Position numbers and translations under genes: made by a program
DNA from: Halorubrum depositum
GTDB lineage: Archaea; Halobacteriota; Halobacteria; Halobacteriales; Haloferacaceae
NCBI RefSeq assembly: GCF_007671725.1
Contig: NZ_VCNM01000002.1
Span: 310,001-374,000, forward strand
Direction of reading: 5' to 3'
Length of the DNA stretch: 64,000 nt
Shown: piece by piece, positions 26,233 to 35,584 of the stretch
Numbering within the stretch: position 1 is the stretch's first letter
Layout: each line of letters begins with the position of its first letter
Notes under the pieces: generated by a model
The model's database searches: none
What the model saw: only the letters and a program-made list of their open reading frames with translations
Told to the model about the DNA's origin: nothing

Positions 26233-26690
26233 TTCGTCGCCGGTTTCTCGAAATGGCTGGAACATCGGCTCTTAGTCCGCTTTTTGCGGACGCTGTTCCT
26301 AACAGGGTGAGAACAGAGCGGTACTCCGTTAGCAGAGAGGGAGTCTACGACCTGCGATTGTATCAGGAGGGCTCGGGACGAGTTCACATTCAGTTTCTGG
26401 AATTGCGTGCGGCTGTGAGCGTTAAATCGTGGGATGATGCGTACAGAGTCGCACAGTACATTGATGACGTCGTCACCGACTTCTCGGCCGAATTGCAAGG
26501 AGAATCTGTATATCGGTTTCAAATCAGGGGGCGAGATGCGGTACTGCATCTAGACCGGTGGATGATAGTCTATAGGGGCACGGCTTGGTCAATCGGTTCT
26601 AAGAAGTTCGTGGCTGACATCTTTGATTTTCCAGTTCCGGTTGAAGTGGATACGGAGAGTGAGCTACTGCGAGGCTTGGAGTTGTTCTGA
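26229..26690 (+). CDS. Tat-exported hypothetical protein, 153 aa
   Basis: The N-terminus MIRRRFLEMAGTSALSPLFA is a twin-arginine signal (RRRFLEMAG) leading to a likely cleavage near residue 22 (ADAVPN). The mature part is beta-rich (YDLRLYQEGSGRVHIQFLE, VYRFQIRGRDAVLHLDRWM) and ends VEVDTESELLRGLELF. No family recognised. It closes a chain of five coupled small genes (25432 onward), which suggests a small secreted or surface complex. Confidence 0.6.
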   Translation: MIRRRFLEMAGTSALSPLFADAVPNRVRTERYSVSREGVYDLRLYQEGSGRVHIQFLELRAAVSVKSWDDAYRVAQYIDDVVTDFSAELQGESVYRFQIRGRDAVLHLDRWMIVYRGTAWSIGSKKFVADIFDFPVPVEVDTESELLRGLELF

Positions 26691-26785
26691 TTCTATTGAG
26701 GTTGGCTCATAGACCCTCTTTATGTATCATCACACGACGACACAGCCCAATCTATTTCAGTATTCTATGACAACTCCTCCTCATT

Positions 26786-28687
26786 ATGCCGGTCGAGGCA
26801 ACTCCGGAGACGGAGAGTGTTCGTGATATACTTCCACGGTTGAATAATTCGCTTTTCATCCCATGCCTCCAGCGGGATTACTGCTGGAAACAAAAACAGA
26901 TCAAGATGCTATGGGACTCTTTGCTCCGAGGCCTGCCGTTGGGTTCTCTCCTCATCTGGGAAGACGAGGGTGACGGAGTGCGGACAGAACCCGCATACTC
27001 ATTTATTCAACACTATGTCGATGAACGAGCATATTCGTGGGACGATGGTCCACAACGGTACAGCCAGCGATTCAACTTCGAAGAACTCCCCGACTCTTAT
27101 TCGCTGGTGCTCGACGGCCAACAGCGGCTCACATCCTTCTATCTGAGTCTGATGGGGAGCTTCACGACTCGCAAACACGGCGGATGGAAGAGCAATCGAG
27201 GAGCGTGGAATCAACGGGAATTGCACTTTGATCTGTTGTCGGGCGATAAGACCGAAGACCACGACCGAGATCTCGTGTATGACTTTGATTTCCGAAAAGG
27301 GAGAGGGCTGAGCGAGTCCGGTGATAGTTACTGGTTCCCAGTCAATGAGCTTGTGACTGATTCGGATTCTCTGACTTCTGAGTCGTTTGTCGAGAAAGAG
27401 ACGCTACTGGAAGAGAAGCTCCCCGAGATACAGAGCAAAGTCGAAGCAGATGCAGTTCCGAAGGTCGAAAAGAACTTAGAACGTCTCTGGTGGGGCGTCA
27501 ATCAGCGTGAGGCAATTCTCTACGAGACGACTCACACAGACGAAAGAACAGCCCGTGAGCTATTCATACGTCGAAACAAAGCGGGAAAAGTTCTGAGCGG
27601 GGTGGATATTCTTCTCGCTCTTCTTACTGGCTACTGGGAGCGAGTAGATGACGAGAGCAAACCAACGGATGCAAAAAAGCAGATTGAGAGGTTCACCGAG
27701 AAACTCTCGGCAAATGAGGAACTATCCGACTACGGGTTCACGTTCGGGAAGAACTTCGTACTCCGGACTCTCCTACTGTTCGCCGACGAACGCCCGGCAT
27801 TTCGTAAGGATGGACGATATGACGGTGACCGACTGAGAGAGGCTGAAAACATCTTCCAAGACGAGGAGTTTGAGCAGGCGATCATTGACACCTTCCAGCT
27901 TTCATCGGAAATTGGATTCCACAGCGGAGCGCTTTCCAGTAAAAACGTTGTGACACCAGTCATCCAGTACCTCTACGAAAAGGATACGCCTGCTACATCA
28001 CAGGATCGCCAGTCGATCCACTACTGGTTAACTACGACTGTCCTGAATAGCGTATTTGGAAACATCGGGTCTGAGAGGGTGCTGAAGACTGCCCGAGGAC
28101 ACATACGGGAATCGGGAACTGATAGCTTCCCGGCGACCGAGATATTGAACGACCTTCGAGGAAGTGGCGCAGTCATACGATTGGATAACGAGGTACTGGA
28201 CGAGCTACTGGACGAGGTAGATTATCGGTCAGGGTCTCGCCGGAACGTACTCCTCACCCACCTCTACGATGACCGTCGAGCAGGGTACAAGAGATACGAG
28301 GTTGACCATATCTTCCCACGAGGCAAATTAGGTGACGAGGAGTTCCTCCTTGACCAAGGGGTAGATCCGGAACAGATTGATTGGTACAAGGAGAATAGAG
28401 ATCACCTCGCTAATCTCCAACTCCTTAGTGCCGAAAACGGGGAGAATCAGTCAAAGAGTGATCGAGATTTGACTGACTGGCTAGACCGACTCGATGAAGA
28501 TAAGGTAGATTCCGTTGCAAGCAGAGAGGACTACTTCAATCAGCACCGGGTCCCATCTGATCCGAGTCTACACGAGTACGAGAATTATCCAGAGTTTCTG
28601 AACAAGCGCCTCGAATTGATTAGAGAACGATTAGAGGAAGAACTCCCAGTTAAAGAGGTAGAAGAGCCGGCGACAGTCTCTATGTGA
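26786..28687 (+). CDS. GmrSD-type type IV restriction-like protein (DUF262 + DUF1524)
   Basis: A 633-residue single-chain protein. The N-terminal DUF262 domain has FIPCLQRDYCWKQKQIKMLW near residue 25 and the nucleotide-binding DGQQRLTSFYL motif at about 110-120. The C-terminal DUF1524 domain has the HNH-like YEVDHIFPRGKL near 505-516 and NLQLLSAENGENQSKSD near 547. In GmrSD such domains restrict phage DNA carrying modified (glucosylated) cytosines, powered by NTP hydrolysis. Fused single chains are common in defence islands. Target in this host is unknown. Confidence 0.92.
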   Translation: MPVEATPETESVRDILPRLNNSLFIPCLQRDYCWKQKQIKMLWDSLLRGLPLGSLLIWEDEGDGVRTEPAYSFIQHYVDERAYSWDDGPQRYSQRFNFEELPDSYSLVLDGQQRLTSFYLSLMGSFTTRKHGGWKSNRGAWNQRELHFDLLSGDKTEDHDRDLVYDFDFRKGRGLSESGDSYWFPVNELVTDSDSLTSESFVEKETLLEEKLPEIQSKVEADAVPKVEKNLERLWWGVNQREAILYETTHTDERTARELFIRRNKAGKVLSGVDILLALLTGYWERVDDESKPTDAKKQIERFTEKLSANEELSDYGFTFGKNFVLRTLLLFADERPAFRKDGRYDGDRLREAENIFQDEEFEQAIIDTFQLSSEIGFHSGALSSKNVVTPVIQYLYEKDTPATSQDRQSIHYWLTTTVLNSVFGNIGSERVLKTARGHIRESGTDSFPATEILNDLRGSGAVIRLDNEVLDELLDEVDYRSGSRRNVLLTHLYDDRRAGYKRYEVDHIFPRGKLGDEEFLLDQGVDPEQIDWYKENRDHLANLQLLSAENGENQSKSDRDLTDWLDRLDEDKVDSVASREDYFNQHRVPSDPSLHEYENYPEFLNKRLELIRERLEEELPVKEVEEPATVSM

Positions 28688-28747
28688 GACAAAGAGGTAT
28701 CAGTCTAGAAAGACCGTTTTATCATCGCTCGTGTGGAGGCCTACCAT

Positions 28748-28981
28748 ATGCCGGCATTCAGGATGACGATTGAGTTAGCTGGAATGGCCGATATTGATCC
28801 TATCGAAGAAATCGATTCGGACCCTGATGATGATTCTGTAGAACTAATCATCGAACGAGGAGATGATTCGATTCTGATGGAAACCGATTTTGAGACTGCA
28901 CGGGATGTTCTGGATAAATTAGAAGAGATGGGCCTTAGCAATCACGAGGAATTGAAAGATTACGAGTATTCTGGAGAGTGA
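28748..28981 (+). CDS. Hypothetical 77-aa acidic protein, converging on the TIR gene
   Basis: MPAFRMTIELAGMADIDPIE then a beta hairpin (DDDSVELIIERGDDSILMETDF) and a helix (ARDVLDKLEEMGLSNHEELKDY). The last part looks like a small domain, perhaps a partner or antagonist of a neighbour. The start with atg at 28748 is preferred over the 28733 one because it opens an intact strand. It stops 4 bp from the converging stop of the TIR gene. No known family. Confidence 0.55.
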   Translation: MPAFRMTIELAGMADIDPIEEIDSDPDDDSVELIIERGDDSILMETDFETARDVLDKLEEMGLSNHEELKDYEYSGE

Positions 28982-28985
28982 AGAA

Positions 28986-29801
28986 CTACCCAACGAGTCC
29001 AGACTTGTAATCATCTGGGTCATCAGAAAGCTCATTTAATCGTGTCTGTGGAATGCGCAGAGAGAACTCCGTATTGCCGGCTGATTTCTCAGAAATCCCC
29101 GAGACATAACCTTCCAGCGGCTCATCTTTGACGACTCTGGTAGTCCCGACAAAATTCGCACCAGAATACGTAAGCCCGTTATCTTCGACCGTCATTTCCA
29201 CGGCTCTAATCCCTCTGTCATGTGGAGTGCCTTCTGTTCTCCATTCTTTGACGGTCACCTTTGACCCCTTAGAAATATCTGCTAGATCGTCCAAGGTAAC
29301 GCCAACATCGACTCTTTTGGCGTTATCAGATTCATTGGATAAGGTTCCTCCCGTGTTGGTGCCGGCGGAATCAATCGAAGAAAAGATTTCAGCGGTAACT
29401 TCATCCACATTGTCTTCTGTAATCTGAATGCCGATAGTTCCTGCCAAAGTAGGACTCTCTTCTCTCAATTCCTCGAAGCTCATTTTGTGTAAAACCGGAA
29501 TGAGAACATTATCATCGGAGTTGTTGTGCATCTGAACCACCCCACCTAATTCAAACTGGGACATTCCCTCGAAATACGAGGGAGAGATGATAAGCACGGC
29601 GTGGTCGGACTCGCTCAATGCTTTGTCGATAGATTCTCGAATATCATCCCCAAGGTCGAGTTCTACATCGTCATACCAGACCTCAAGACCATATGCAGTC
29701 AGTTCTTGATATAGCTCCTCTGCGATGCTCTTAGAGTCGGCGTGAGCATAGGAGATCATAACATCCGGACTTGATTCAGATCTGTCTGTGTCGGGAGCCA
29801 T
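28986..29801 (-). CDS. TIR-domain protein with beta-rich C-terminal domain
   Basis: A 271-residue protein. The TIR domain spans about residues 12-130: DVMISYAHADSKSIAEEL, GLEVWYDDVELDLGDDIRE, AVLIISPSYFEGM and the SQFELGG segment whose glutamate (E84) is in the position of the catalytic NADase glutamate. After a linker (about 135-155), a beta-rich domain (VTLDDLADISKGSKVTVKEW and onward) has no family I recognise. Bacterial and archaeal TIR proteins deplete NAD or make signal nucleotides during infection. No ThsA-like partner is nearby. Confidence 0.85.
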   Translation of the reverse strand: MAPDTDRSESSPDVMISYAHADSKSIAEELYQELTAYGLEVWYDDVELDLGDDIRESIDKALSESDHAVLIISPSYFEGMSQFELGGVVQMHNNSDDNVLIPVLHKMSFEELREESPTLAGTIGIQITEDNVDEVTAEIFSSIDSAGTNTGGTLSNESDNAKRVDVGVTLDDLADISKGSKVTVKEWRTEGTPHDRGIRAVEMTVEDNGLTYSGANFVGTTRVVKDEPLEGYVSGISEKSAGNTEFSLRIPQTRLNELSDDPDDYKSGLVG

Positions 29802-29982
29802 TTACGACGATGTGGAGACTCAACTGAGTTAAGTACCATCCACTCTCTATTATCTGAACTCGGCTCAATCTGTTGGAAGCCTACGTTCGAAAACTTACTC
29901 GTGCAAAACAGTCGGCGGGTGAGGACTGTGACTTTCGCACCGGGGGAGCACCTTTGGGGTAGTACATCATCATATAAACTAC

Positions 29983-30177
29983 ATGTCTAAATGTAATACC
30001 GACTTTGAGCGAGTTACGCTCTACACCCGTAGCAAAGAGGAATTTCAGCGTACAATCAAACGGCTAGAGTTAGAAAACATCGTCGTTGAAGAAGCCGAAA
30101 GAAGAGAAATACACGAGGCGATACTGAAAGAGGCGAGAGAAAATCCAGAAAACTGGATACAGCACCTTTCGTCATAA
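29983..30177 (+). CDS. Hypothetical 64-aa protein
   Basis: MSKCNTDFERVTLYTRSKEE and a helical rest (TIKRLELENIVVEEAERREI). The length suits a small helical adaptor, and the frame has element-like AT-rich codon use. No family recognised. It converges on the large helicase gene. Confidence 0.4.
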   Translation: MSKCNTDFERVTLYTRSKEEFQRTIKRLELENIVVEEAERREIHEAILKEARENPENWIQHLSS

Positions 30178-30237
30178 TCTGGGCAGTCAATCCAATCTCT
30201 GTTAGCAATCAGATTGGCATCGACACAGACTCTGGAA

Positions 30238-33200
30238 TCAGATATTGCCCCACACCTCTTCGACCTGATCCAGATCGGTGATTGCTATGACTCTATACCC
30301 CATTCGCTTGAGCTTCGTTCGCTTGTGTTCGTCATCTTCTTTGACGTAATCCTTCTCGTGAGCAGGCCCATCGACGAATACTGCTATAGAGCTGCCGGGC
30401 CGTTCATAGAAGAAATCCGGCTTTGTGACCGGCTCGTCGCCGTCATAGATGACCTTTTGAGCTTCATCGGGAAGCTCGAAGCCTTGATCTCGAATAGCGT
30501 GAAGCACCTCACTCTCGAAGCTGGATTCGCAGGCTTCCAGTAGCTCATCAAAGTTCTCGCCACCCCCATTTTCACTCGGACCAGCCACTTCCGTCAGGGT
30601 CGCAGTTTCCATATTTCCTAACCACGAATCAACGAGCGTTCTGTCGAGGAACTCGTGCTCCGGCTGGTTGTAGAAGGATAGGAGACATTCATAACACGCT
30701 CGCTCACAACCATCGTCATCGGGATCCCCGTGTAGGACGGTCTGTGCCTCCCGAACTGCTTTTCTGAAGCGTGCTTCGTCCATTAGCGAATGAAGCACAC
30801 CTGCGCCACCCTCACTGGTTTCGTAGATTACGATGGTGACCTGTCCGTGTTCCCCTGTCGCTGGTTTCACGAACGTGTCGATCTCTTCCTCGTCCAGATC
30901 GAACGCAACCAGAATTCCCTGATAGACGGTCTCCTTTAGGGTTCGATAGAATTCTTCAGTCTGCTCAGGCTCAAGATCGCTGGGGAGTGGCGTTGTCAGT
31001 GTCACCGTGTCGTGCTGTCCCTCAGAGAACAACTCTATCTCACGCTTGATCGCTTCCTCTGACGCATTAGCATAGCAATCAGGATCGTCTTCGTCGACGT
31101 GACTCTCGATTTGGTCCTCGCTAGTCAGCCAGCGGTTACACTCCATACAGAGGGCGAATCCGTTGAGGTCGTCTTCGTCAGCATCTCGAAGCCCGCTATT
31201 GACCAAGACAATATTCGCACTTCCCTCGTAGGTGACTCGGGCCTCAATCCCATTACCTTCTAACTCGTATGCTTGGGGATCAGACCGTTCGTAGTAGCTA
31301 TTGATGTCGTAGCCCTGTCGACGGCGTTCCTCCTCGTCGCTGGTGATGTACTCTTCTGGTCGAGCGTGTTGGTTCGGGAGTTCCATCGCATTCGGATTCG
31401 GATGGGTCCCATCGAAGGCTGTCTCACAGGAGGGACACGCTGCGGCCTCCTGAGCATCCTCTCCCATCAGGATGGTCTCGCACTCCGGACAGACACGGAG
31501 ATGTCGAGTGACTGGCTCCGAATCCTTCGTCCGGGGACGGGCATACCGAACAGCAAACCGCTCTCCAGCGTAGTAAACGTGATTTCCGGGGGCGAATTCG
31601 CTGATAGCCCGTGTCTGATCCCGCTGAATATCGTCCTCTCGGGAAGTGAACGTCAGAGTCGTACTTTGTCTGGGGAATCCGTAGTTCGGCAGGAATCCCT
31701 GTGAGCGGAGGTACTGATAAGTGTAGAAGCGTTTCTTCCCCGAACGCATATCCTCAAGCCGGTCTTCGATAGCGTTGCGCTCGATCCGGTCCTGATACGA
31801 TCCTCCTTCTGTGGCGAGGAGTTGGTTCAAGCGCCGCAATTCACGGCTCAGGCGGGTGTACTCACGTCGCCACGGTTCGAACGCTTCATCGAGATTCTCG
31901 ACGAAGTTGTCCACCTGGCGCTCGATGAAGGCGTCGGTGAACCACTCCCCGACGGTATCCTGCTCACGCTCACGGGCGAACGCTTGCTTCACCGCTTGAA
32001 TGATCTTCTGTCTGTTGTTCTTGACGGCATTCTCCAGATCTGCCCGATAATCGGGCATAATCTCGTAGTCGCTTCCCTCCTCGATGACCAGCATCTGGCG
32101 GGGCTTGCTTTGGAATTTCAGTTCGATCTGTTCGAGAACGAGAGCGTTGATATGCGCCTCAACCAGATCCTGATTGTTGAGCAGGAACGTCGGCGGGCTG
32201 ATCTCCCCAGCGATAATCCGTTCCGGATTTCGGTAGAAATACTGGTCGTGGGAGCCACGTCCGAACCCACGGCCACAGAACGTCGTGACGAGTGACGGCT
32301 GGTTTTGTCGCCCGGCTCGCCCGGAACGTTGGGCGTAGTTACTCGGGTTCGGCGGGACGTTTCGCATATAGACGTTCGAGAGGTCACCGATGTCGATCCC
32401 GAGTTCCATCGTCGGCGTCGAGACGATGGTGTTCACCTTCTCGCCTTCTCGGAAGTCCGACTCCAGTTGCTTCCGTTTCTCGTTCTCAACCTGACCGCTG
32501 TGTTCGCCGGCGATGATGTCGACGGCGTCGTCGAACGACTCGGTATAGAGATCGTAGAAGTAGGACGATTCGAGATCCGTCTCCTCGGGCGTGATCGAGT
32601 CGCAGCTGTAGTTCAGACAGACGTCGAGTTCATCCCGAGTCGTCGGTGTTCCACACTTCGGGCAGACTCGCACGTCCTCGGGATCGGCGTGCGTGACCCG
32701 AATCGCACTGTGGTTGAGCATATACACCTTCCCGGTGTACTTCAGCGACTCCTGCGTCAACAGCTTGAGTACCTCGTCGTCGCTGATGAGGTCGATGACG
32801 CTGTTGATGATCGCTTTCGCAGTATCGGTGTCGACGTCTAACGCACGGGCTGTCCAACGGACGTGTCGAGAGCGGGGGTGTGTGAGTCGACGGACACGGT
32901 GTCTCCCACTAGTACTTGCCGTGTCGCTGTAGCCAACCGGGAAGTTGAAGAACTCCTGCCCGTGGAAATGGACCTCTTCGTCGAGTTGGTTGATGACATT
33001 CCGCTTGAAGTCGGCGAAGTTCGTGGTGCTCTCGTGGTCTATCGCAATACTCCGGCGGAAGATGTCCAAGAAGCCGTGAACGTACTCCTCCCGCACCGTC
33101 GGATCTGCATTCGAAAGCACGGGGATCGAGTCCCAGACATCGTCGACGTCCGCAAGCTTATCGAGGTTCTCGTATTCGACATCGATCAGCCCGACGTCTT

Positions 33201-35541
33201 CGAGGCTCTGCTGGGTGCGTTGCTGTTCACGACCGAGTTCGAGAATGACGTTGAAAAGCAGGTAGTCGCTGTAGTTCTGACGGTCCTCTGCCGATGGCCC
33301 GAACATTCCCGTGTCGATGGCTGGCGGAAGGGCTTCCTCGTCACCGAGGAGGTCGAAGACGTCGTTCCCGAGCGTGGTGAGGCTAACGTCGTCGCCCTCT
33401 GCGAGGGTATGATACAGCGAGCGTCTGAATCGAACCCGCTGGTAGAGGTTATTCAAGTGAGCCGCCTGTAACGCAGTATCCTGTCGATTGTCAGAGAAGG
33501 CGATAGTCTTCTGCTGGTTATCGGGCAGATTCCGCATCGTGTTTCCGATGAGAACGTCCGTCGCCGTCGAACGACCGACCGTCCCGAACGTGAACAGCTT
33601 GTTGAACTCGTTCTTGACCCGACGAGTGTAATGAACCCCGCAGTTCGGGCAGAACAGGAACGGCTGGTTGACTCGCATCACCTCGACGCCTTGCGCAGCG
33701 AAGCATCCACATTCGAGCTGCCCCTGTTCCACTCGTCCGGGGGTAAGCTGGTCGCACTCCGGGCAGTAGGTAGCTGGTCGGGGTTCAGCCTCGACATAGG
33801 TGTCTCGAAGCTGCCCGTTGTCATTCAGCCACTCATCGGGGAGTGGAGCGGTTTCTCGGTCCCAATCGCCCCGCATCAGGTACGCCTCCTCTTCGTCTTC
33901 CTCCGTGTCTACGAAGGTACTCAGCGCACCCTGTGTGACAGTGTTCTCTTGATCGACGACCGTGGTGTAGTACTCCTGACCGCATCCCCGACAGAACGAG
34001 AGCGGGTAGGCAGTCCGGGTACGGTCGTGTTCTTGGGCGCACGTACGACACTCGATGTCGCCGGCGTCACTCAGATGAGGATCGTCGTCCTCGAAGGACT
34101 CCTCGGTGAGACAGGAGACGAGACCACTCCCCTGACTGAAGAAGGTGTGGAGCTTCGGGATGAAGATCGGCTGTTCTTCACCCTGTATCTCGGTCGTTCC
34201 AACCGTTCCAACGAGCAGAGCAGCCTGTAGTTCCTGCTCGATGTCGTACCGAGATGCGTCGGGCCGGTACTGTTCCTGATAGCTACTGACGAGGTCCTTC
34301 CCGTCTTCGCTTTCGTCATCCTCACCGGCGAAGATCTGCTGGCTCTGAGAGCTAAGCTCTTCGTCGAGGAACTTGATCGTGGGGTGATCCTCCAGCGCAT
34401 TCCCGAGTGCCGACGCATCGGTCGTCTCGGCTGGCATCAGATCCCGGTCGAGGAGCTTCTCGGTAAGGTCCTGTGCGGCTTCGAGACTCCCGTCGAAGGT
34501 TACGATGTCCTCCTCGATGACCTCGATGTCGTTCGGGAGCGGTTCGTCGTCGGAGAGGGGTAGCGGATAGTGAGACTCTCGAACGACGTTGTCAGCGTCG
34601 ACCTCCTCGCCGAATATCTTCCCGGTGAACTCGGCGATCTCGTCGTTGGCATTGATTCCCTCGTCGCTCTGGACCGTCGCAGAGGTACCTACACAGACGA
34701 GTTCTTCTCCGGCGTCGGTATTCTGCTTCAGTCGGCGGACGAGTGCGGCGACATCGGCTCCCTGATGACCGGTGTAGGTGTGAATCTCGTCGAGGACCAG
34801 ATACTGTAATACTCCCTCGTGCATCTCTGGGAAGAGCTTCTTGTCGTCATGCCTGGTAAGGATGAGGTCGAGCATGACGTAGTTCGTCATCAGGATGTCC
34901 GGCGGATCGTTCTGCATCTCCTCCCGAGAGACGACTTCGGAGTCGAAGGCCTCCTCACGGCCGAATTGCCGGAGGAACTCAGGTGCTTCGTCAGGGTTGT
35001 GTGGCGTGTCGCCCGTGTAGAGTCCCAGCCGGAGGCCCGTCTCGTCGAGCCGCTCTGCGAAGTCCTCGTACTGGGAGTTCGCCAGAGCGTTCATCGGATA
35101 GATGATGACCGCCTTGATCCCGTCCTCACCCTGCTCTTTGGCTTCGAGACAATGGCTGACGATTGGAATCCCGAATGCGAAGCTCTTCCCTGATCCCGTA
35201 CCCGTGGAGACGATGGTGTTGTTCCCAGCTTGGATAGACTGAATTGCTTCGGTCTGGTGTTTGTACGGTTCGATGGGATCGCCGCCAGCCCCGGTGAACA
35301 CGTCCAGAATACCCTCGTGGAGCTTATCGTCCGCAACGAACTCTTCGAGGGTATCACCGTACTGGAAGCGCTGATTCAGTTGGACGAACGGCTCCTTCCA
35401 CAGTACCTTCCCCGTCTCAATGCGGTTCTCGATCCAAGCGTTGATCGTCTCGTCGTCGACGTTCTGGAACGTCTCGACGTAGGAGCGATAGGAGGATTGG
35501 ACGTTATCGAGGGCGTCGAAAGGATTGAGACGAGTGGCCAT
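30238..35541 (-). CDS. Giant DEAD/DEAH helicase with DUF1998 and nuclease-like C-terminus (DrmA/DrmB- or DruE-like)
   Basis: A 1767-residue protein. Walker A is TGTGSGKS (113-120), motif II DEIH (251-254), motif III GTSAT near 284, and motif VI YAQRSGRAGR near 1110. Several CxxC zinc knuckles lie between the lobes (CRTCAQEHD, CPECDQLTPG, CPNCGVHYTRR, CPKCGTPT). The DUF1998 domain near 1585-1680 has YETSEGGAGVLHSLM and CERACYECLLSFYNQPEHEFLD. The final about 75 residues (KPDFFYE, AVFVDGPAHEKDYV, GYRVIAI) look like a PD-(D/E)xK/Vsr-type fold. In DISARM, DrmA and DrmB carry these helicase and DUF1998 parts on two chains; Druantia DruE is one chain. The role is DNA translocation on invading DNA. 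Confidence 0.88.
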   Translation of the reverse strand: MATRLNPFDALDNVQSSYRSYVETFQNVDDETINAWIENRIETGKVLWKEPFVQLNQRFQYGDTLEEFVADDKLHEGILDVFTGAGGDPIEPYKHQTEAIQSIQAGNNTIVSTGTGSGKSFAFGIPIVSHCLEAKEQGEDGIKAVIIYPMNALANSQYEDFAERLDETGLRLGLYTGDTPHNPDEAPEFLRQFGREEAFDSEVVSREEMQNDPPDILMTNYVMLDLILTRHDDKKLFPEMHEGVLQYLVLDEIHTYTGHQGADVAALVRRLKQNTDAGEELVCVGTSATVQSDEGINANDEIAEFTGKIFGEEVDADNVVRESHYPLPLSDDEPLPNDIEVIEEDIVTFDGSLEAAQDLTEKLLDRDLMPAETTDASALGNALEDHPTIKFLDEELSSQSQQIFAGEDDESEDGKDLVSSYQEQYRPDASRYDIEQELQAALLVGTVGTTEIQGEEQPIFIPKLHTFFSQGSGLVSCLTEESFEDDDPHLSDAGDIECRTCAQEHDRTRTAYPLSFCRGCGQEYYTTVVDQENTVTQGALSTFVDTEEDEEEAYLMRGDWDRETAPLPDEWLNDNGQLRDTYVEAEPRPATYCPECDQLTPGRVEQGQLECGCFAAQGVEVMRVNQPFLFCPNCGVHYTRRVKNEFNKLFTFGTVGRSTATDVLIGNTMRNLPDNQQKTIAFSDNRQDTALQAAHLNNLYQRVRFRRSLYHTLAEGDDVSLTTLGNDVFDLLGDEEALPPAIDTGMFGPSAEDRQNYSDYLLFNVILELGREQQRTQQSLEDVGLIDVEYENLDKLADVDDVWDSIPVLSNADPTVREEYVHGFLDIFRRSIAIDHESTTNFADFKRNVINQLDEEVHFHGQEFFNFPVGYSDTASTSGRHRVRRLTHPRSRHVRWTARALDVDTDTAKAIINSVIDLISDDEVLKLLTQESLKYTGKVYMLNHSAIRVTHADPEDVRVCPKCGTPTTRDELDVCLNYSCDSITPEETDLESSYFYDLYTESFDDAVDIIAGEHSGQVENEKRKQLESDFREGEKVNTIVSTPTMELGIDIGDLSNVYMRNVPPNPSNYAQRSGRAGRQNQPSLVTTFCGRGFGRGSHDQYFYRNPERIIAGEISPPTFLLNNQDLVEAHINALVLEQIELKFQSKPRQMLVIEEGSDYEIMPDYRADLENAVKNNRQKIIQAVKQAFAREREQDTVGEWFTDAFIERQVDNFVENLDEAFEPWRREYTRLSRELRRLNQLLATEGGSYQDRIERNAIEDRLEDMRSGKKRFYTYQYLRSQGFLPNYGFPRQSTTLTFTSREDDIQRDQTRAISEFAPGNHVYYAGERFAVRYARPRTKDSEPVTRHLRVCPECETILMGEDAQEAAACPSCETAFDGTHPNPNAMELPNQHARPEEYITSDEEERRRQGYDINSYYERSDPQAYELEGNGIEARVTYEGSANIVLVNSGLRDADEDDLNGFALCMECNRWLTSEDQIESHVDEDDPDCYANASEEAIKREIELFSEGQHDTVTLTTPLPSDLEPEQTEEFYRTLKETVYQGILVAFDLDEEEIDTFVKPATGEHGQVTIVIYETSEGGAGVLHSLMDEARFRKAVREAQTVLHGDPDDDGCERACYECLLSFYNQPEHEFLDRTLVDSWLGNMETATLTEVAGPSENGGGENFDELLEACESSFESEVLHAIRDQGFELPDEAQKVIYDGDEPVTKPDFFYERPGSSIAVFVDGPAHEKDYVKEDDEHKRTKLKRMGYRVIAITDLDQVEEVWGNI

Positions 35542-35584
35542 TACATTGTCAGATGGCCAAGTGCGACAAAATGCTTGTGCTGAA

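Noticed and set aside
28986-29801. Thoeris system
   Set aside because: Only a TIR protein is present; there is no ThsA (SIR2/SLOG or similar) neighbour.
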